From positions 16,932-80,931 of the forward strand of contig CALETE010000029.1 of assembly GCA_937920085.1 (NCBI GenBank): 64,000 nt of DNA. The letters are read 5' to 3'. Below the pieces are notes generated by a model. That model had not been told where the DNA came from. It searched no databases and saw only the letters and a list, made by a program, of their open reading frames with translations. The DNA comes from an uncultured Alphaproteobacteria bacterium (lineage in GTDB: Bacteria > Pseudomonadota > Alphaproteobacteria > Caulobacterales > Caulobacteraceae). The position numbers and the translations under genes were made by a program. Below are positions 1-8,663 of the stretch, piece after piece (within the stretch, counting starts at the first letter, position 1; every line of letters starts with the position of its first letter).

Positions 1-993
1 GTCCGAGTGATCCTGCTTATCGTGCTTGTCGATGCCATCATTGAATCGGTGATGGCTCTGCCATGGGACATTTATGCCCATTGGTGGCGGGAAAAGTCCT
101 ATGGGCTAACCAGCCAGGCGTTCGGTAGCTGGATGGGCGAATGGGCCTTGTCCAACGCCCTGTCTCTCCTTGTGACACCTCTGTTGATTCTGGGGCTCTA
201 TGCGCTGATCCGGCGCACGAAGTCGACCTGGTGGCTTTGGGGCTCCCTGATGTCGGCTGCCTTCTTGGTGTTTGTCATGGTGATCAGCCCGGTCGTCGTC
301 GAGCCATTGTTCAGCAAGTACACGCCCGCACCTCCAGGCCCCGTGAGGGATGCTGTCGCCGAGATGGCGAGGGCCAATGGCGTGCGGTCGGACAAGATTT
401 TTATCTATAACGGTTCCAAGCAGTCCAACAGGTATACGGCCAATGTCTCTGGCCTATTTGGCTCTGCGCGCGTCGCCATGAGCGATGTCATGTTCAAGAA
501 GGACGCCGACCTTGCCGAGGTGAAGGGCGTGGTCGGTCATGAAATGGGGCATTATGCGCACCACCATGTCCTGTGGTTTTCTGCGGCCTATGTGCTCATT
601 GCCCTGGTCGGCTTCTTCGCGGTGGATCGCCTTTTTCCGCAGGTTCTAAAATGGACCGGTGCCAAAGGCGTTGAAGGCATAGCTGATCCGGCGGGTTTTC
701 CTGTTTTCGGAATTATCCTGACCTGTCTGGCCCTGGTATCAACACCGATCCGAACCACGATGATCCGCCTCGGGGAAAGCGATGCGGATAGGTTCTCGCT
801 CGAGCGGGTCAATGAGCCTGACGGCCTGTCAAAAGCGTTGGCAAAGACCATTGAATATCGAGCGGCCTCGCCCAGCCGCCTGGAAGAAGCGCTATTCTAT
901 GATCACCCAGCCGTCAGTCGGCGTATCCGCAGAGCCATGGACTGGAAGGCCGCGCATGGGGCTAATTTGCCGACTGAGCCACCCCGTCCTTAG
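1..993 (+). CDS. M48 family zinc metallopeptidase (Ste24/CAAX protease type), 5' truncated by window edge
   Basis: Membrane-embedded zinc protease related to CAAX prenyl protease 1 (Ste24). The reading frame is open from base 1, so the N-terminus lies outside the window; about 330 residues remain of a family usually 400 or more. Counting from the GTG at base 7, the zinc motif HEMGH is at residues 178-182 and the third ligand Glu at about 257 in ESDAD. Hydrophobic segments lie around 48-68, 78-100, 188-208 and 232-250. The stop codon overlaps the convergent FabH-like gene by 4 bases (TTAG). In bacteria these enzymes are usually linked to membrane-protein quality control, since prenylated substrates are absent; the substrate here is unknown. 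Confidence 0.88.
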   Translation, partial: VRVILLIVLVDAIIESVMALPWDIYAHWWREKSYGLTSQAFGSWMGEWALSNALSLLVTPLLILGLYALIRRTKSTWWLWGSLMSAAFLVFVMVISPVVVEPLFSKYTPAPPGPVRDAVAEMARANGVRSDKIFIYNGSKQSNRYTANVSGLFGSARVAMSDVMFKKDADLAEVKGVVGHEMGHYAHHHVLWFSAAYVLIALVGFFAVDRLFPQVLKWTGAKGVEGIADPAGFPVFGIILTCLALVSTPIRTTMIRLGESDADRFSLERVNEPDGLSKALAKTIEYRAASPSRLEEALFYDHPAVSRRIRRAMDWKAAHGANLPTEPPRP

Positions 994-2105
994 CGTTTCC
1001 TGACGAAAACTGTCCCAGCGGAATAGCCTGCTCCGAACGAGCAGATAAGTCCGAGCTCGCCGGCCGCAAAGTCTGCGTTGGCAGAATGGAAGGCGATCAC
1101 CGAACCGGCCGACGACGTGTTGGCGTATTCGTCCAGGATAATGACGTTTTCTTCGCGACTTGGATCTCTTCCTAGGACCTTGCGGCCGATCATTTCATTC
1201 ATATTGATGTTGGCCTGATGCAACCAAAGGCGTTTCAGGGAGGTTGGATCCAACCCCAGGTCTGAAGCGTGGGCGAGGATCATTTCTGACACCATGGGAA
1301 CCACTTCGCGGAAGACCTTACGACCTTCTTGAACAAAGAGCTTGTCCTTGGCGCCGATGCCCTCAGGGGCTGCACGGTTCAGAAAACCGAAATTATTGCG
1401 GATATTGTTAGAAAATTGGGTCTTGAGGCGGGTGCCTAAGATATCCCAGCCGCCATCGGCCAAATCAGACCGTTCGACAATGATCGCCGTGGCCACGTCA
1501 CCAAAAATGAAGTGGCTGTCGCGATCGCAAAAGTTCAGGTGCCCGGAGGTGATTTCAGGATTCACCACCAGGACCGCTCTGGCGGACCCTGAGGCGATAT
1601 AATCTACTGCGGTTTTGATGCCGAAGGTCGCAGAGGAACACGCCACGTTCATGTCAAAACCGAAGCCTTCAATCCCCAGCTCTTGCTGGATCTCAATGGC
1701 CATGGCGGGATAGGCGCGCTGCATGTTCGAAGCCGCACAAATGACAGCATCGATCTGACTTACGTCCTTGCCCCAACGGGCCAAGGCATCGCGCGCGGCG
1801 GCAACGCCAATTTCAGCCATGATAGAGGGTTCGTCATTGCTGCGTTCGGGCAGGATTGGACGCATGATCTTAGGATCGACAATGCCGGTTCGGTCCATCA
1901 CGTGACGCGATTTAATGCCGGACGCCTTTTCGATGAAGGCCTCGGAGGAGGGGGTCAGGGCCTCCCTTTCCCCAGCGGCGATCGCGGCGGAATGCTCGTC
2001 GTTATAGGCCTCTACATAGGCGTTAAACGCTACGACCAGTTCTGCATTGGAGACGGTCTGGGGCGGCGTATAGAGTCCAGTTGCGGCAATGACGGCTGAA
2101 TGCAT
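990..2105 (-). CDS. Beta-ketoacyl-ACP synthase III family protein (FabH-like)
   Basis: Thiolase-fold condensing enzyme of the KAS III family. The catalytic triad is visible as Cys156 (in NVACSSAT), His296 (in LWLHQAN) and Asn329 (in YANTSSAGS). At 371 residues it is longer than housekeeping FabH (about 320) and has an extra N-terminal segment. The sequence resembles the Pseudomonas PA3286-type enzyme, known to condense medium-chain acyl-CoA with malonyl-ACP and so feed beta-oxidation intermediates back into synthesis; that function is inferred from resemblance. The gene stands alone, divergent from the GH84 gene, with a perfect 17-base palindrome just upstream of its start. The assignment is firm for the fold, moderate for the specificity. 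Confidence 0.88.
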   Translation of the reverse strand: MHSAVIAATGLYTPPQTVSNAELVVAFNAYVEAYNDEHSAAIAAGEREALTPSSEAFIEKASGIKSRHVMDRTGIVDPKIMRPILPERSNDEPSIMAEIGVAAARDALARWGKDVSQIDAVICAASNMQRAYPAMAIEIQQELGIEGFGFDMNVACSSATFGIKTAVDYIASGSARAVLVVNPEITSGHLNFCDRDSHFIFGDVATAIIVERSDLADGGWDILGTRLKTQFSNNIRNNFGFLNRAAPEGIGAKDKLFVQEGRKVFREVVPMVSEMILAHASDLGLDPTSLKRLWLHQANINMNEMIGRKVLGRDPSREENVIILDEYANTSSAGSVIAFHSANADFAAGELGLICSFGAGYSAGTVFVRKR

Positions 2106-2126
2106 GAAAACGCTCCGCGAAGATAA

Positions 2127-2143
2127 GTCCGATGAGATCGGAC
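2127..2143. promoter_or_regulatory. Perfect inverted repeat upstream of the FabH-like gene, candidate operator
   Basis: GTCCGAT-GAG-ATCGGAC is a perfect 7-3-7 inverted repeat lying 22 bases upstream of the minus-strand start codon at 2105 and inside the 163-base divergent region shared with the GH84 gene. Its size and position suit a dimeric repressor site, for example of the TetR type often found at lipid genes. It could also be a small 5' UTR hairpin. No regulator gene is adjacent. Confidence 0.4.
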
Positions 2144-2268
2144 GCGTGATCAGATAGCATCTTTTGGGTCGAGGCCAGAAGGCGCAGAATTACGAAAATT
2201 CGGACGAAATCTGTATATATGCGGGTTTTCGAAGGGGGGTGCCGCGCTCCCGCTAGCAGAGGTCTGAA

Positions 2269-3339
2269 ATGGAAGATCCAGCACCTATCGGGATTATCGA
2301 AGGCTATTATGGAGAGCCTTGGTCATGGGCGGCGCGGGCCGAGCAGGTCTCATTCCTTCAGCCCCATGGATTGCAGTTTTACATGTATGCCCCGAAGGCA
2401 GACGCCTTCCTACGCAAGCGCTGGCGTGAGCCTCACCCCGACGATCAATCTCAATCCATCGCCGACTTCGCCACCCATTGTCGGCGGTCTGGGGTTCGAT
2501 TTGGCGTAGGCCTCAGCCCCTTCGAGCTCTATCGCGACTTCAATGCTCAGGCGCAGGCCGATCTCGGCGCTAAGCTCAAGCACCTCGATAGCTTGGGGAT
2601 AGACGAGCTTGGTATCTTGTTTGACGATATGCGGGGTGACCTGCCCGGATTGGCAGAGACCCAGATCCGCATTGTTCACTGGATCGCAGAGCGCACCTCG
2701 GCCAAGCGGCTGATCATGTGCGGAACTTATTACTCTGACGATCCAAACCTAGATTCAGCCTTTGGCATTAGACCACCGGGGTATCTCCAAGAGCTTGGAG
2801 CCGGATTGGCCCCAGAGATCGGGGTATTTTGGACGGGGGAAGAGGTCTGTAGCCGGGAATATAGTGCAGCACATCTCGCCCGGGTTGGGGATGTTTTGCG
2901 GCGAAAGCCCGTTCTCTGGGACAACTACCCCGTCAATGACGGTCCTAGGATGTCGCCTTACCTTTTCATCCGCTCGGTAACGGGCCGTCCGGCATCTATT
3001 CGGCCCTATTTGGAATCCCATGCCGTCAATCCCGCCCTGCAACCCGTCCTGTCGCGGATACCGTTTTTGAGCCTGGCGGAGAGTTATGCCCGGGGCGACG
3101 ACTATCAGTATCTGCAGGCTTTCAATCGCGCTTCTGCTGCGGTGCTGGGTCCAGATATCGCTGCCAGGGTTCAGCGCCACCTTGTCTTTCTAAATGATTG
3201 GGGCCTGGACAATCTGGGTGACACGGCCACGGCCCTGAGAACGCGATATGCCGCCTATGATCACCCAGGGGCCAGAGAGATCGTCGACTGGCTCGATGGG
3301 CGCTGGCGCATGACGCGCGAGATGATGACCCATGACTAG
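2269..3339 (+). CDS. Glycoside hydrolase family 84 protein, O-GlcNAcase-like beta-N-acetylglucosaminidase
   Basis: Predicted retaining beta-N-acetylglucosaminidase with substrate-assisted catalysis. GH84 hallmarks are present: GIIEGYYGEPWS at residues 8-19, the substrate-binding YAPKAD at 40-45, and the paired catalytic aspartates Asp119-Asp120 in LFDDMRG, matching the Asp-Asp pair of human OGA. At 356 residues it is essentially the catalytic barrel, with no signal peptide and no C-terminal domains, so it is expected in the cytoplasm. The ATG at 2269 follows an AGAGG-type ribosome site. It is monocistronic and convergent with the adenine deaminase gene. A cytoplasmic OGA-like enzyme could act on O-GlcNAc proteins or on amino-sugar catabolites; the sequence does not decide between them. 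Confidence 0.85.
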   Translation: MEDPAPIGIIEGYYGEPWSWAARAEQVSFLQPHGLQFYMYAPKADAFLRKRWREPHPDDQSQSIADFATHCRRSGVRFGVGLSPFELYRDFNAQAQADLGAKLKHLDSLGIDELGILFDDMRGDLPGLAETQIRIVHWIAERTSAKRLIMCGTYYSDDPNLDSAFGIRPPGYLQELGAGLAPEIGVFWTGEEVCSREYSAAHLARVGDVLRRKPVLWDNYPVNDGPRMSPYLFIRSVTGRPASIRPYLESHAVNPALQPVLSRIPFLSLAESYARGDDYQYLQAFNRASAAVLGPDIAARVQRHLVFLNDWGLDNLGDTATALRTRYAAYDHPGAREIVDWLDGRWRMTREMMTHD

Positions 3340-3386
3340 AGAATGCTCTGACCCCTTCAGGTGCTAGGGGCAAAAGCTGAGAGGCC

Positions 3387-4385
3387 CTAGCTAGCGTAGG
3401 CGTCGATCCTGGCCAGGTGGGTTTGGATTTCTGTGGGTGACAGGAAAGAGCCTCTGAAGCTGTTCTTTGCCAGCAGGATGAGCTCGTCACGGCTAAGGTT
3501 CAGAGCCGCCGCTGTCTGACGCCAGTTTTCGCCGAGATAGCCACCAAAATATGCAGGATCGTCGGAATTGATGGTGGCCTTCAAGCCAAGATCGAGCATG
3601 CGTTTCAAGGGATGGACCTTTAGGTCGTCCACGACACAGAGCTTTAGATTGGATAGGGGGCAAACCGTAAGGGTCATGCCTTCAGCGGCCAGGCGTGCGA
3701 CAAGCTTTTGATCCTCAAGAGCGCGGTTCCCGTGATCGATCCGGTCTACCTTCAGTAGGTCCAGGGCCTCCCATACATAGTCTGGGGGACCTTCTTCACC
3801 GGCGTGTGCCACAAGCTTTAAGCCTCGCTCCCGCGCCGCCTGGAAGACCCGGACAAAGCCGGAGGGCGGAAACCCCTTTTCTGATGAATCCAGACCTACG
3901 CCGGCTATACGGTCAAGCCAGGGCTCGGCCATTTTGAGCGTCGCCAGGGCGGCATCTTCCGAGAGATGTCGCAGGAAGCAGAGAATGAGCTTTGACGTGA
4001 TGCCAAGGTTTTGCTCAGCCCAAGCCATGCCACTCAGCAATCCCTCAGCGACAATGGCGAAGGGTACCCCCCGGTCCGTATGGGTCTGAGGGTCGAAAAA
4101 GATTTCAGCATGGACACCACCATCTGCGGCCAATCTTGTGAAATAGGCGACCGCTAGATCGTGGAAGTCCTCTGCGCTCAGCAGGACCTGAGCCCCCTGG
4201 TAGTAAATATCTAGAAAATCCTGCAGGTTTGCGAAGGCATAGGCGGCACGAACCGCCTCGACGCTGCTGAAGGGCAGGGAGATTTTATTGCGCCTAGCCA
4301 GATCGAACATAAGTTCTGGTTCGAGACTGCCTTCGATATGCAGGTGAAGCTCGGCCTTGGGCAGGCCGTTAATGAAGGCATTCAT
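3387..4385 (-). CDS. Adenine deaminase (adenosine/AMP deaminase superfamily)
   Basis: Zinc-dependent purine deaminase for salvage. The HxH metal ligands are His14 and His16 in AELHLHIEGS; further active-site elements are VAHAGEEGPPD, DRIDHG and NSDDPAYFGGY. Segments such as FDPQTHTDRG and the VAHAGEEGPP loop match the bacterial adenine deaminase branch (Pseudomonas PA0148 type), which converts adenine to hypoxanthine, better than classical adenosine deaminase, so older annotations as add may be wrong for this group. The ATG at 4385 was chosen because an AAAAGG site precedes it; an upstream ATG at 4409 overlaps the clpA terminator region. Length is 332 residues. Substrate choice is inferred from sequence resemblance. 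Confidence 0.85.
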   Translation of the reverse strand: MNAFINGLPKAELHLHIEGSLEPELMFDLARRNKISLPFSSVEAVRAAYAFANLQDFLDIYYQGAQVLLSAEDFHDLAVAYFTRLAADGGVHAEIFFDPQTHTDRGVPFAIVAEGLLSGMAWAEQNLGITSKLILCFLRHLSEDAALATLKMAEPWLDRIAGVGLDSSEKGFPPSGFVRVFQAARERGLKLVAHAGEEGPPDYVWEALDLLKVDRIDHGNRALEDQKLVARLAAEGMTLTVCPLSNLKLCVVDDLKVHPLKRMLDLGLKATINSDDPAYFGGYLGENWRQTAAALNLSRDELILLAKNSFRGSFLSPTEIQTHLARIDAYAS

Positions 4386-4411
4386 GGCGCGACCTTTTGA
4401 GGCGAGCAAGG

Positions 4412-4437
4412 AAAAGCCCCGGAGTTACCTCCGGGGC
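4412..4437 (-). terminator. Rho-independent terminator of clpS-clpA
   Basis: A 9-bp perfect stem GCCCCGGAG/CTCCGGGGC (4416-4424 with 4429-4437) and a 4-base loop are followed on the minus strand by TTTT. It lies 22 bases past the clpA stop and just ahead of the adenine deaminase start. Confidence 0.85.
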
Positions 4438-4458
4438 CCCAGGCTGATTCAGTAATAT

Positions 4459-6789
4459 TTAGTCTGCCAGTTCAGGCGCAGACTTTCTGGACTTTTTCGC
4501 AGGGCGCTCGACCACCGGAGCTCCGGTTTCACGATCCTCGTCTTCGATTTCAAAGGCCAGCTTGCTGTCCTTCAGCACCACCTTGACGTGGCCTCCCTTG
4601 ACCAGCTTCCCGAAGAGAATTTCGTCTGCGAGCGGCTTCTTAATGTGCTCCTGGATGACCCGTGCAAGTGGGCGCGCGCCATAGAGTTCATCAAAGCCGT
4701 TTTTGGCCAGCCAATCTGCGGCTTCGTCCGTTGTCTCGATGGTCACGTGGCGATCGGCCAATTGGGCCTCTAGCTGCATGATGAACTTAACAACAACCTG
4801 GCGGATAATGTCTGGAGTCAAGGCGCGGAACTGCACCACGGCGTCCAGCCGGTTGCGGAATTCTGGGGTGAACAGGCGCTTTAGAGCCTCATCAACCTCG
4901 TCGTCCTGTTTGCCGCGACCAAAACCGATAGAATTGCGCTGGGCGTCAGAGGCACCGGCATTGGTCGTCATGATCAAGACGACATTGCGGAAGTCCACCT
5001 TCTTGCCGTTGGCATCGGTCAGTGAGCCGTGGTCCATGACCTGCAGCAGAATATTGAACACATCGGGATGGGCTTTTTCGATTTCGTCCAGCAGGACCAC
5101 GCAGTGTGGGTGCTGATCGACGGCGTCGGTGAGCAATCCCCCCTGATCAAAGCCCACATAGCCAGGAGGGGCCCCGATCAGCCGGCTGACCGTATGGCGC
5201 TCCATATATTCGCTCATGTCGAACCGCATGAGTTCTATGCCCATGGTCGAGGCCAGTTGACGGGCCGTTTCTGTTTTACCCGTGCCTGTGGGGCCGGAGA
5301 ACAAATAGCAGCCAATTGGTTTGGTTGGATCGCGCAGGCCGGCCCGCGCCATCTTCATAGCCGCAGATAGCTGCTCTATGGCGTTGTCCTGACCATAGAC
5401 GGCACGCTTCAGATCTTCGTCCAACTGCTTCAGGGCTTCGGTGTCGGATTTAGACACTGACTTCGGCGGAATGCGAGCGATCTTGGCGACGACGGCCTCG
5501 ATCTCCTTAACGCCAATGCTCTTCTTGCGACGGCTCTCCGGCAGCAGCATCTGGCTGGCACCGGCTTCATCGATAATGTCGATCGCCTTATCGGGCAGCT
5601 TGCGGTCGGTTATGTAGCGGGCCGACAGTTCCACTGCCGCCTTGATGGCGTCGTTGGTGTATTTGAGCTTATGAAAGTCCTCGTAATAGGTCTTCAAGCC
5701 CTTGAGGATCTTGATGGTATCCTCGACGGTCGGCTCATTGACGTCGATCTTCTGGAACCGGCGCACCAGGGCGCGGTCCTTCTCGAAGTGCTGGCGGAAC
5801 TCTTTATAGGTGGTGGAGCCCATGCACCGCAGGGTGCCTGAGGCCAAGGCAGGCTTTAGGAGGTTCGAAGCATCCATGGCTCCGCCAGAGGTCGCACCAG
5901 CCCCGATAACGGTATGAATTTCATCAATGAACAGGATCGCGTCGGGATGGTTTTCCAACTCCTTCATCACCTGTTTGATCCGCTCTTCGAAGTCCCCGCG
6001 ATAGCGCGTGCCGGCTAAAAGCGAGCCCATATCCAATGAGAAGATGGTCGCGCCGGCCAGAACCTCTGGGACCTGCTTATTGATAATCTTGCGAGCCAAG
6101 CCTTCGGCAATGGCGGTCTTACCGACCCCGGGATCGCCGACCAACAGGGGGTTGTTCTTGGTGCGGCGGCAGAGGATTTGAATACATCGCTCAACCTCGG
6201 GCATGCGACCAATGAGGGGGTCGACCTTGCCCTGTTTGGCCTTCTCGTTGAGATTGACGCAATAGGCATCTAGGGCCTCGCCGCCCGTCTTAGTGTTGGG
6301 CTTTTCATCGTCATCAGCACCCTTTACGGGCTTTGATTCACTTGCACCTGCCTTCTTGGCTATGCCGTGAGCGATGTAGTTGACCGCGTCATAGCGGGTC
6401 ATGTCCTGCTCTTGCAGGAAGTAGGCCGCATGACTTTCGCGTTCTGAGAAAATAGCGACCAGGACATTGGCCCCGGTGACGTCTTCCCGACCAGAGGACT
6501 GAACGTGAATGACCGCGCGCTGTATGACTCGCTGGAAACTTGGGGTCGGCTTGGCATCTTCGCCATCGTCAACCACGAGGGACCGCAATTCGTTGTCCAC
6601 ATAGTTGCTGAGGGTTGTTTTCAGCGCCGCGAGGTCAACGTCGCAGGCCTTCATGACCCCGACTGCGTCTTCATCATCGACGAGTGAGAGCAGCAAATGT
6701 TCCAGCGTCGCATATTCGTGCTTCCGCTGGGTGGCGAATGCGACGGCGCGATGGAGCGAGTCTTCGAGTTGGCGCGAGAATGACGGCAA
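4459..6789 (-). CDS. clpA: ATP-dependent Clp protease ATP-binding subunit ClpA
   Basis: Hsp100 unfoldase that feeds substrates to ClpP. Domains in order: Clp-N repeats (about 1-145), a charged linker (150-175), AAA module 1 with Walker A GDPGVGKTA at about 218-226 and a DEIHT Walker B, and AAA module 2 with Walker A GPTGTGKTE and a DEIEKAHPD Walker B. The 776-residue length and lack of a ClpB-type middle coiled coil identify ClpA. It lies 6 bases downstream of clpS, whose product directs ClpA to N-degron substrates, so the two are surely co-transcribed. A strong terminator follows. In Caulobacter the ClpAP system takes part in cell-cycle proteolysis; that is family knowledge. Confidence 0.97.
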   Translation of the reverse strand: MPSFSRQLEDSLHRAVAFATQRKHEYATLEHLLLSLVDDEDAVGVMKACDVDLAALKTTLSNYVDNELRSLVVDDGEDAKPTPSFQRVIQRAVIHVQSSGREDVTGANVLVAIFSERESHAAYFLQEQDMTRYDAVNYIAHGIAKKAGASESKPVKGADDDEKPNTKTGGEALDAYCVNLNEKAKQGKVDPLIGRMPEVERCIQILCRRTKNNPLLVGDPGVGKTAIAEGLARKIINKQVPEVLAGATIFSLDMGSLLAGTRYRGDFEERIKQVMKELENHPDAILFIDEIHTVIGAGATSGGAMDASNLLKPALASGTLRCMGSTTYKEFRQHFEKDRALVRRFQKIDVNEPTVEDTIKILKGLKTYYEDFHKLKYTNDAIKAAVELSARYITDRKLPDKAIDIIDEAGASQMLLPESRRKKSIGVKEIEAVVAKIARIPPKSVSKSDTEALKQLDEDLKRAVYGQDNAIEQLSAAMKMARAGLRDPTKPIGCYLFSGPTGTGKTETARQLASTMGIELMRFDMSEYMERHTVSRLIGAPPGYVGFDQGGLLTDAVDQHPHCVVLLDEIEKAHPDVFNILLQVMDHGSLTDANGKKVDFRNVVLIMTTNAGASDAQRNSIGFGRGKQDDEVDEALKRLFTPEFRNRLDAVVQFRALTPDIIRQVVVKFIMQLEAQLADRHVTIETTDEAADWLAKNGFDELYGARPLARVIQEHIKKPLADEILFGKLVKGGHVKVVLKDSKLAFEIEDEDRETGAPVVERPAKKSRKSAPELAD

Positions 6790-6795
6790 GGTCGC

Positions 6796-7125
6796 CTAGT
6801 CCTTTTCCATGGTGCATTGAAGCGGATGTTGGTGCCGTCGAGCAGTCTCAATAACTTGAGCCACCTTCGTTTCCGCCACTTCGTAGGTATAAACGCCGCA
6901 CACACCAACACCGTGTTGGTGGACGTGCAGCATAATTTCAGTCGCCTCTTCACGAGACTTATGAAAATACTGCTCCAAGACGTACACGACGAATTCCATC
7001 GGCGTGTAATCGTCGTTTAATATCAACACTCTGTAGAGCGAAGGCTTTTGAGTCTTCGTCTTTGTCTTGGTGATCACCGTCGTACGGTCGCCCGTCGCCT
7101 GATCACCTTGCTTACGCTCGGCCAT
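6796..7125 (-). CDS. clpS: ATP-dependent Clp protease adaptor ClpS
   Basis: Small adaptor that recognises N-terminal degradation signals and hands them to ClpA. The core YRVLILNDDYTPMEFVVYVL contains the conserved NDD-TPMEFV substrate-pocket segment, and the C-terminal portion carries the GVGVCGVYTYEVAETKV signature. The start at 7125 (MAERKQGD) is preferred because GGAGACC lies at ribosome-site distance; an upstream in-frame start at 7164 would add 13 residues. The lysine/threonine-rich N-terminal tail is the flexible extension of the family. First gene of the clpS-clpA operon. Confidence 0.96.
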   Translation of the reverse strand: MAERKQGDQATGDRTTVITKTKTKTQKPSLYRVLILNDDYTPMEFVVYVLEQYFHKSREEATEIMLHVHQHGVGVCGVYTYEVAETKVAQVIETARRHQHPLQCTMEKD

Positions 7126-7173
7126 CGAACAGGTCTCCAAACGGCACCTTTGCCGCTCCTGCACTTTAATTAG

Positions 7174-7199
7174 ATATGGAATCTGGCGCAGTTTGAAAG
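7174..7199 (-). promoter_or_regulatory. Possible heat-shock-type promoter of clpS-clpA
   Basis: On the minus strand CTTTCAA is followed after 13 bases by CCATAT, resembling sigma-32 promoter elements (CTTGAAA and CCCCAT). It sits about 50 bases upstream of the clpS start. Elements are degenerate, so this is tentative. Confidence 0.3.
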
Positions 7200-7290
7200 G
7201 GTTGAATTCATTTCAGGGCGATAGATCGTGTGGACGGTCTGAAAATTGAGCTCTCAACCTGCACCCTATCAGGATTTCAAAGGTCTGATT

Positions 7291-8571
7291 TCAATCGGAT
7301 TCTGATGTTTTCCGCTTCAGCGCGCGCCCTGAGGTGAGGGCTGAAGCGCCGAATCGCGCGCGGAGGGCATCGGCAGTTTTTTCGCTGGCCAGACTCCGCC
7401 TTTCGGCCTCTTCGAAAAAGTCGTGCTCAACAGCGCTGGCTTCAACGAGCTCGGAAATACCGATACCGATCAGGCGAAAAGCCCGGCGCGGTCGTCCAGT
7501 ATCCAGTTCTGCTTTTAAGAGCTCGCGTCCAATTCCCAAAATCGTCTTGGCGGTTTGGGTCGGGACCGGGAGGGCACGGCGGCGCGTGAGAATTTTGAAA
7601 TCATCGGCGCGCAATTTGAGGGTTACAACCCGACCTGCAAAATTCGAACTGCGGGACAGTCTGCCGACCTTCTCGGCGAGCGTGACCAGCTGGTCGTCGA
7701 GATCGTCATAAGTCTCTAGATCAAGATTGAAGGTGGTTTCGGCGCTGATGGACTTACGCACCTGATCTGGATCCACAGGCCGATGATCTTCGCCCTGGGC
7801 AAGGCGATGTAGCCGAAGGCCATTTTGGCCAAATGTTTTTGCCAGGAACTTTAGGTCGGCGCGGGAGATATCGCCAACTGTGGTCAATCCGCTGGCCTCG
7901 AGACTCCGGACCATGGCGGGGCCCACGCCTGGCAAAATTCCGACTGGCCGTGTTGCGAGAAAGGTCTTGGCATCCTCCCGACCAATCACTGAAAACCCCC
8001 TCGGCTTGTCGAGGTCCGAAGCGATTTTCGCCAGAAACTTATTTGGGGCAAGGCCGATGGATACGGTTATCCCAACTTCGGCTTCAATCTGTGCTTGAAG
8101 CTTTGCCAAGGTAACCGCTGGGGCGGTGCCGTGAAGGCGAGATGTACCTGAGAGGTCCATCCAGGCCTCGTCCAGGGAGAGCGGCTGAACAAGGGGAGTC
8201 AGATCGCGCATCAACGCCATGATGCGCCTGCTCTCCGTTCGGTATTTTTGGAAATCGGGTTTTATCACGATGGCTTGTGGGCAAGCCTTCAATGCCTTGA
8301 ACATGGGCATGGCTGAGCGCACGCCAGATATGCGTGCAATATAACAGCAGGTCGTGACGACGCCCCTGACGCCCCCACCCACAATGACTGGCTTGTCTCG
8401 GAGTTCTGGGCGATCCCTCTTTTCAACTGACGCATAGAAGGCGTCACAGTCCATGTGGGCAATGGAAAGGGAAAGCAGTTCGGCGTGACGCACGACCCTG
8501 GGGGAACCGCAGATGTGGCACCGCCGATCTATTGTGCCGCAGGAATAGCAATCGCGGCAGAGCCCCATCAT
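7291..8571 (-). CDS. dinB: DNA polymerase IV (Y family) with N-terminal cysteine cluster
   Basis: Error-prone translesion polymerase. The Y-family palm starts at IAHMDCDAFYASVEKRD (about residue 37), with the second catalytic acidic pair in LSLDEAWMDLSG, a helix-hairpin-helix thumb (ILPGVGPAMV) and the little finger domain to about 395. An unusual N-terminal extension of about 36 residues contains Cys5, Cys8, Cys11, Cys18 and Cys21 in CxxC-type spacing, a likely zinc-binding knuckle absent from E. coli DinB but, to my knowledge, seen in alphaproteobacterial homologues. Starts at 8571 and 8568 are both possible. Transcribed alone on the minus strand; no SOS operator was recognised upstream. 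Confidence 0.93.
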   Translation of the reverse strand: MMGLCRDCYSCGTIDRRCHICGSPRVVRHAELLSLSIAHMDCDAFYASVEKRDRPELRDKPVIVGGGVRGVVTTCCYIARISGVRSAMPMFKALKACPQAIVIKPDFQKYRTESRRIMALMRDLTPLVQPLSLDEAWMDLSGTSRLHGTAPAVTLAKLQAQIEAEVGITVSIGLAPNKFLAKIASDLDKPRGFSVIGREDAKTFLATRPVGILPGVGPAMVRSLEASGLTTVGDISRADLKFLAKTFGQNGLRLHRLAQGEDHRPVDPDQVRKSISAETTFNLDLETYDDLDDQLVTLAEKVGRLSRSSNFAGRVVTLKLRADDFKILTRRRALPVPTQTAKTILGIGRELLKAELDTGRPRRAFRLIGIGISELVEASAVEHDFFEEAERRSLASEKTADALRARFGASALTSGRALKRKTSESD

Positions 8572-8663
8572 GGTCGTCGATCGCTCATGTGTGTCGCAGT
8601 CAATTTCTGCCTCGGCAGTCTATCTGTGGCCCCGACTTGTTTTCATACCTCTCGGGGCTCTAA

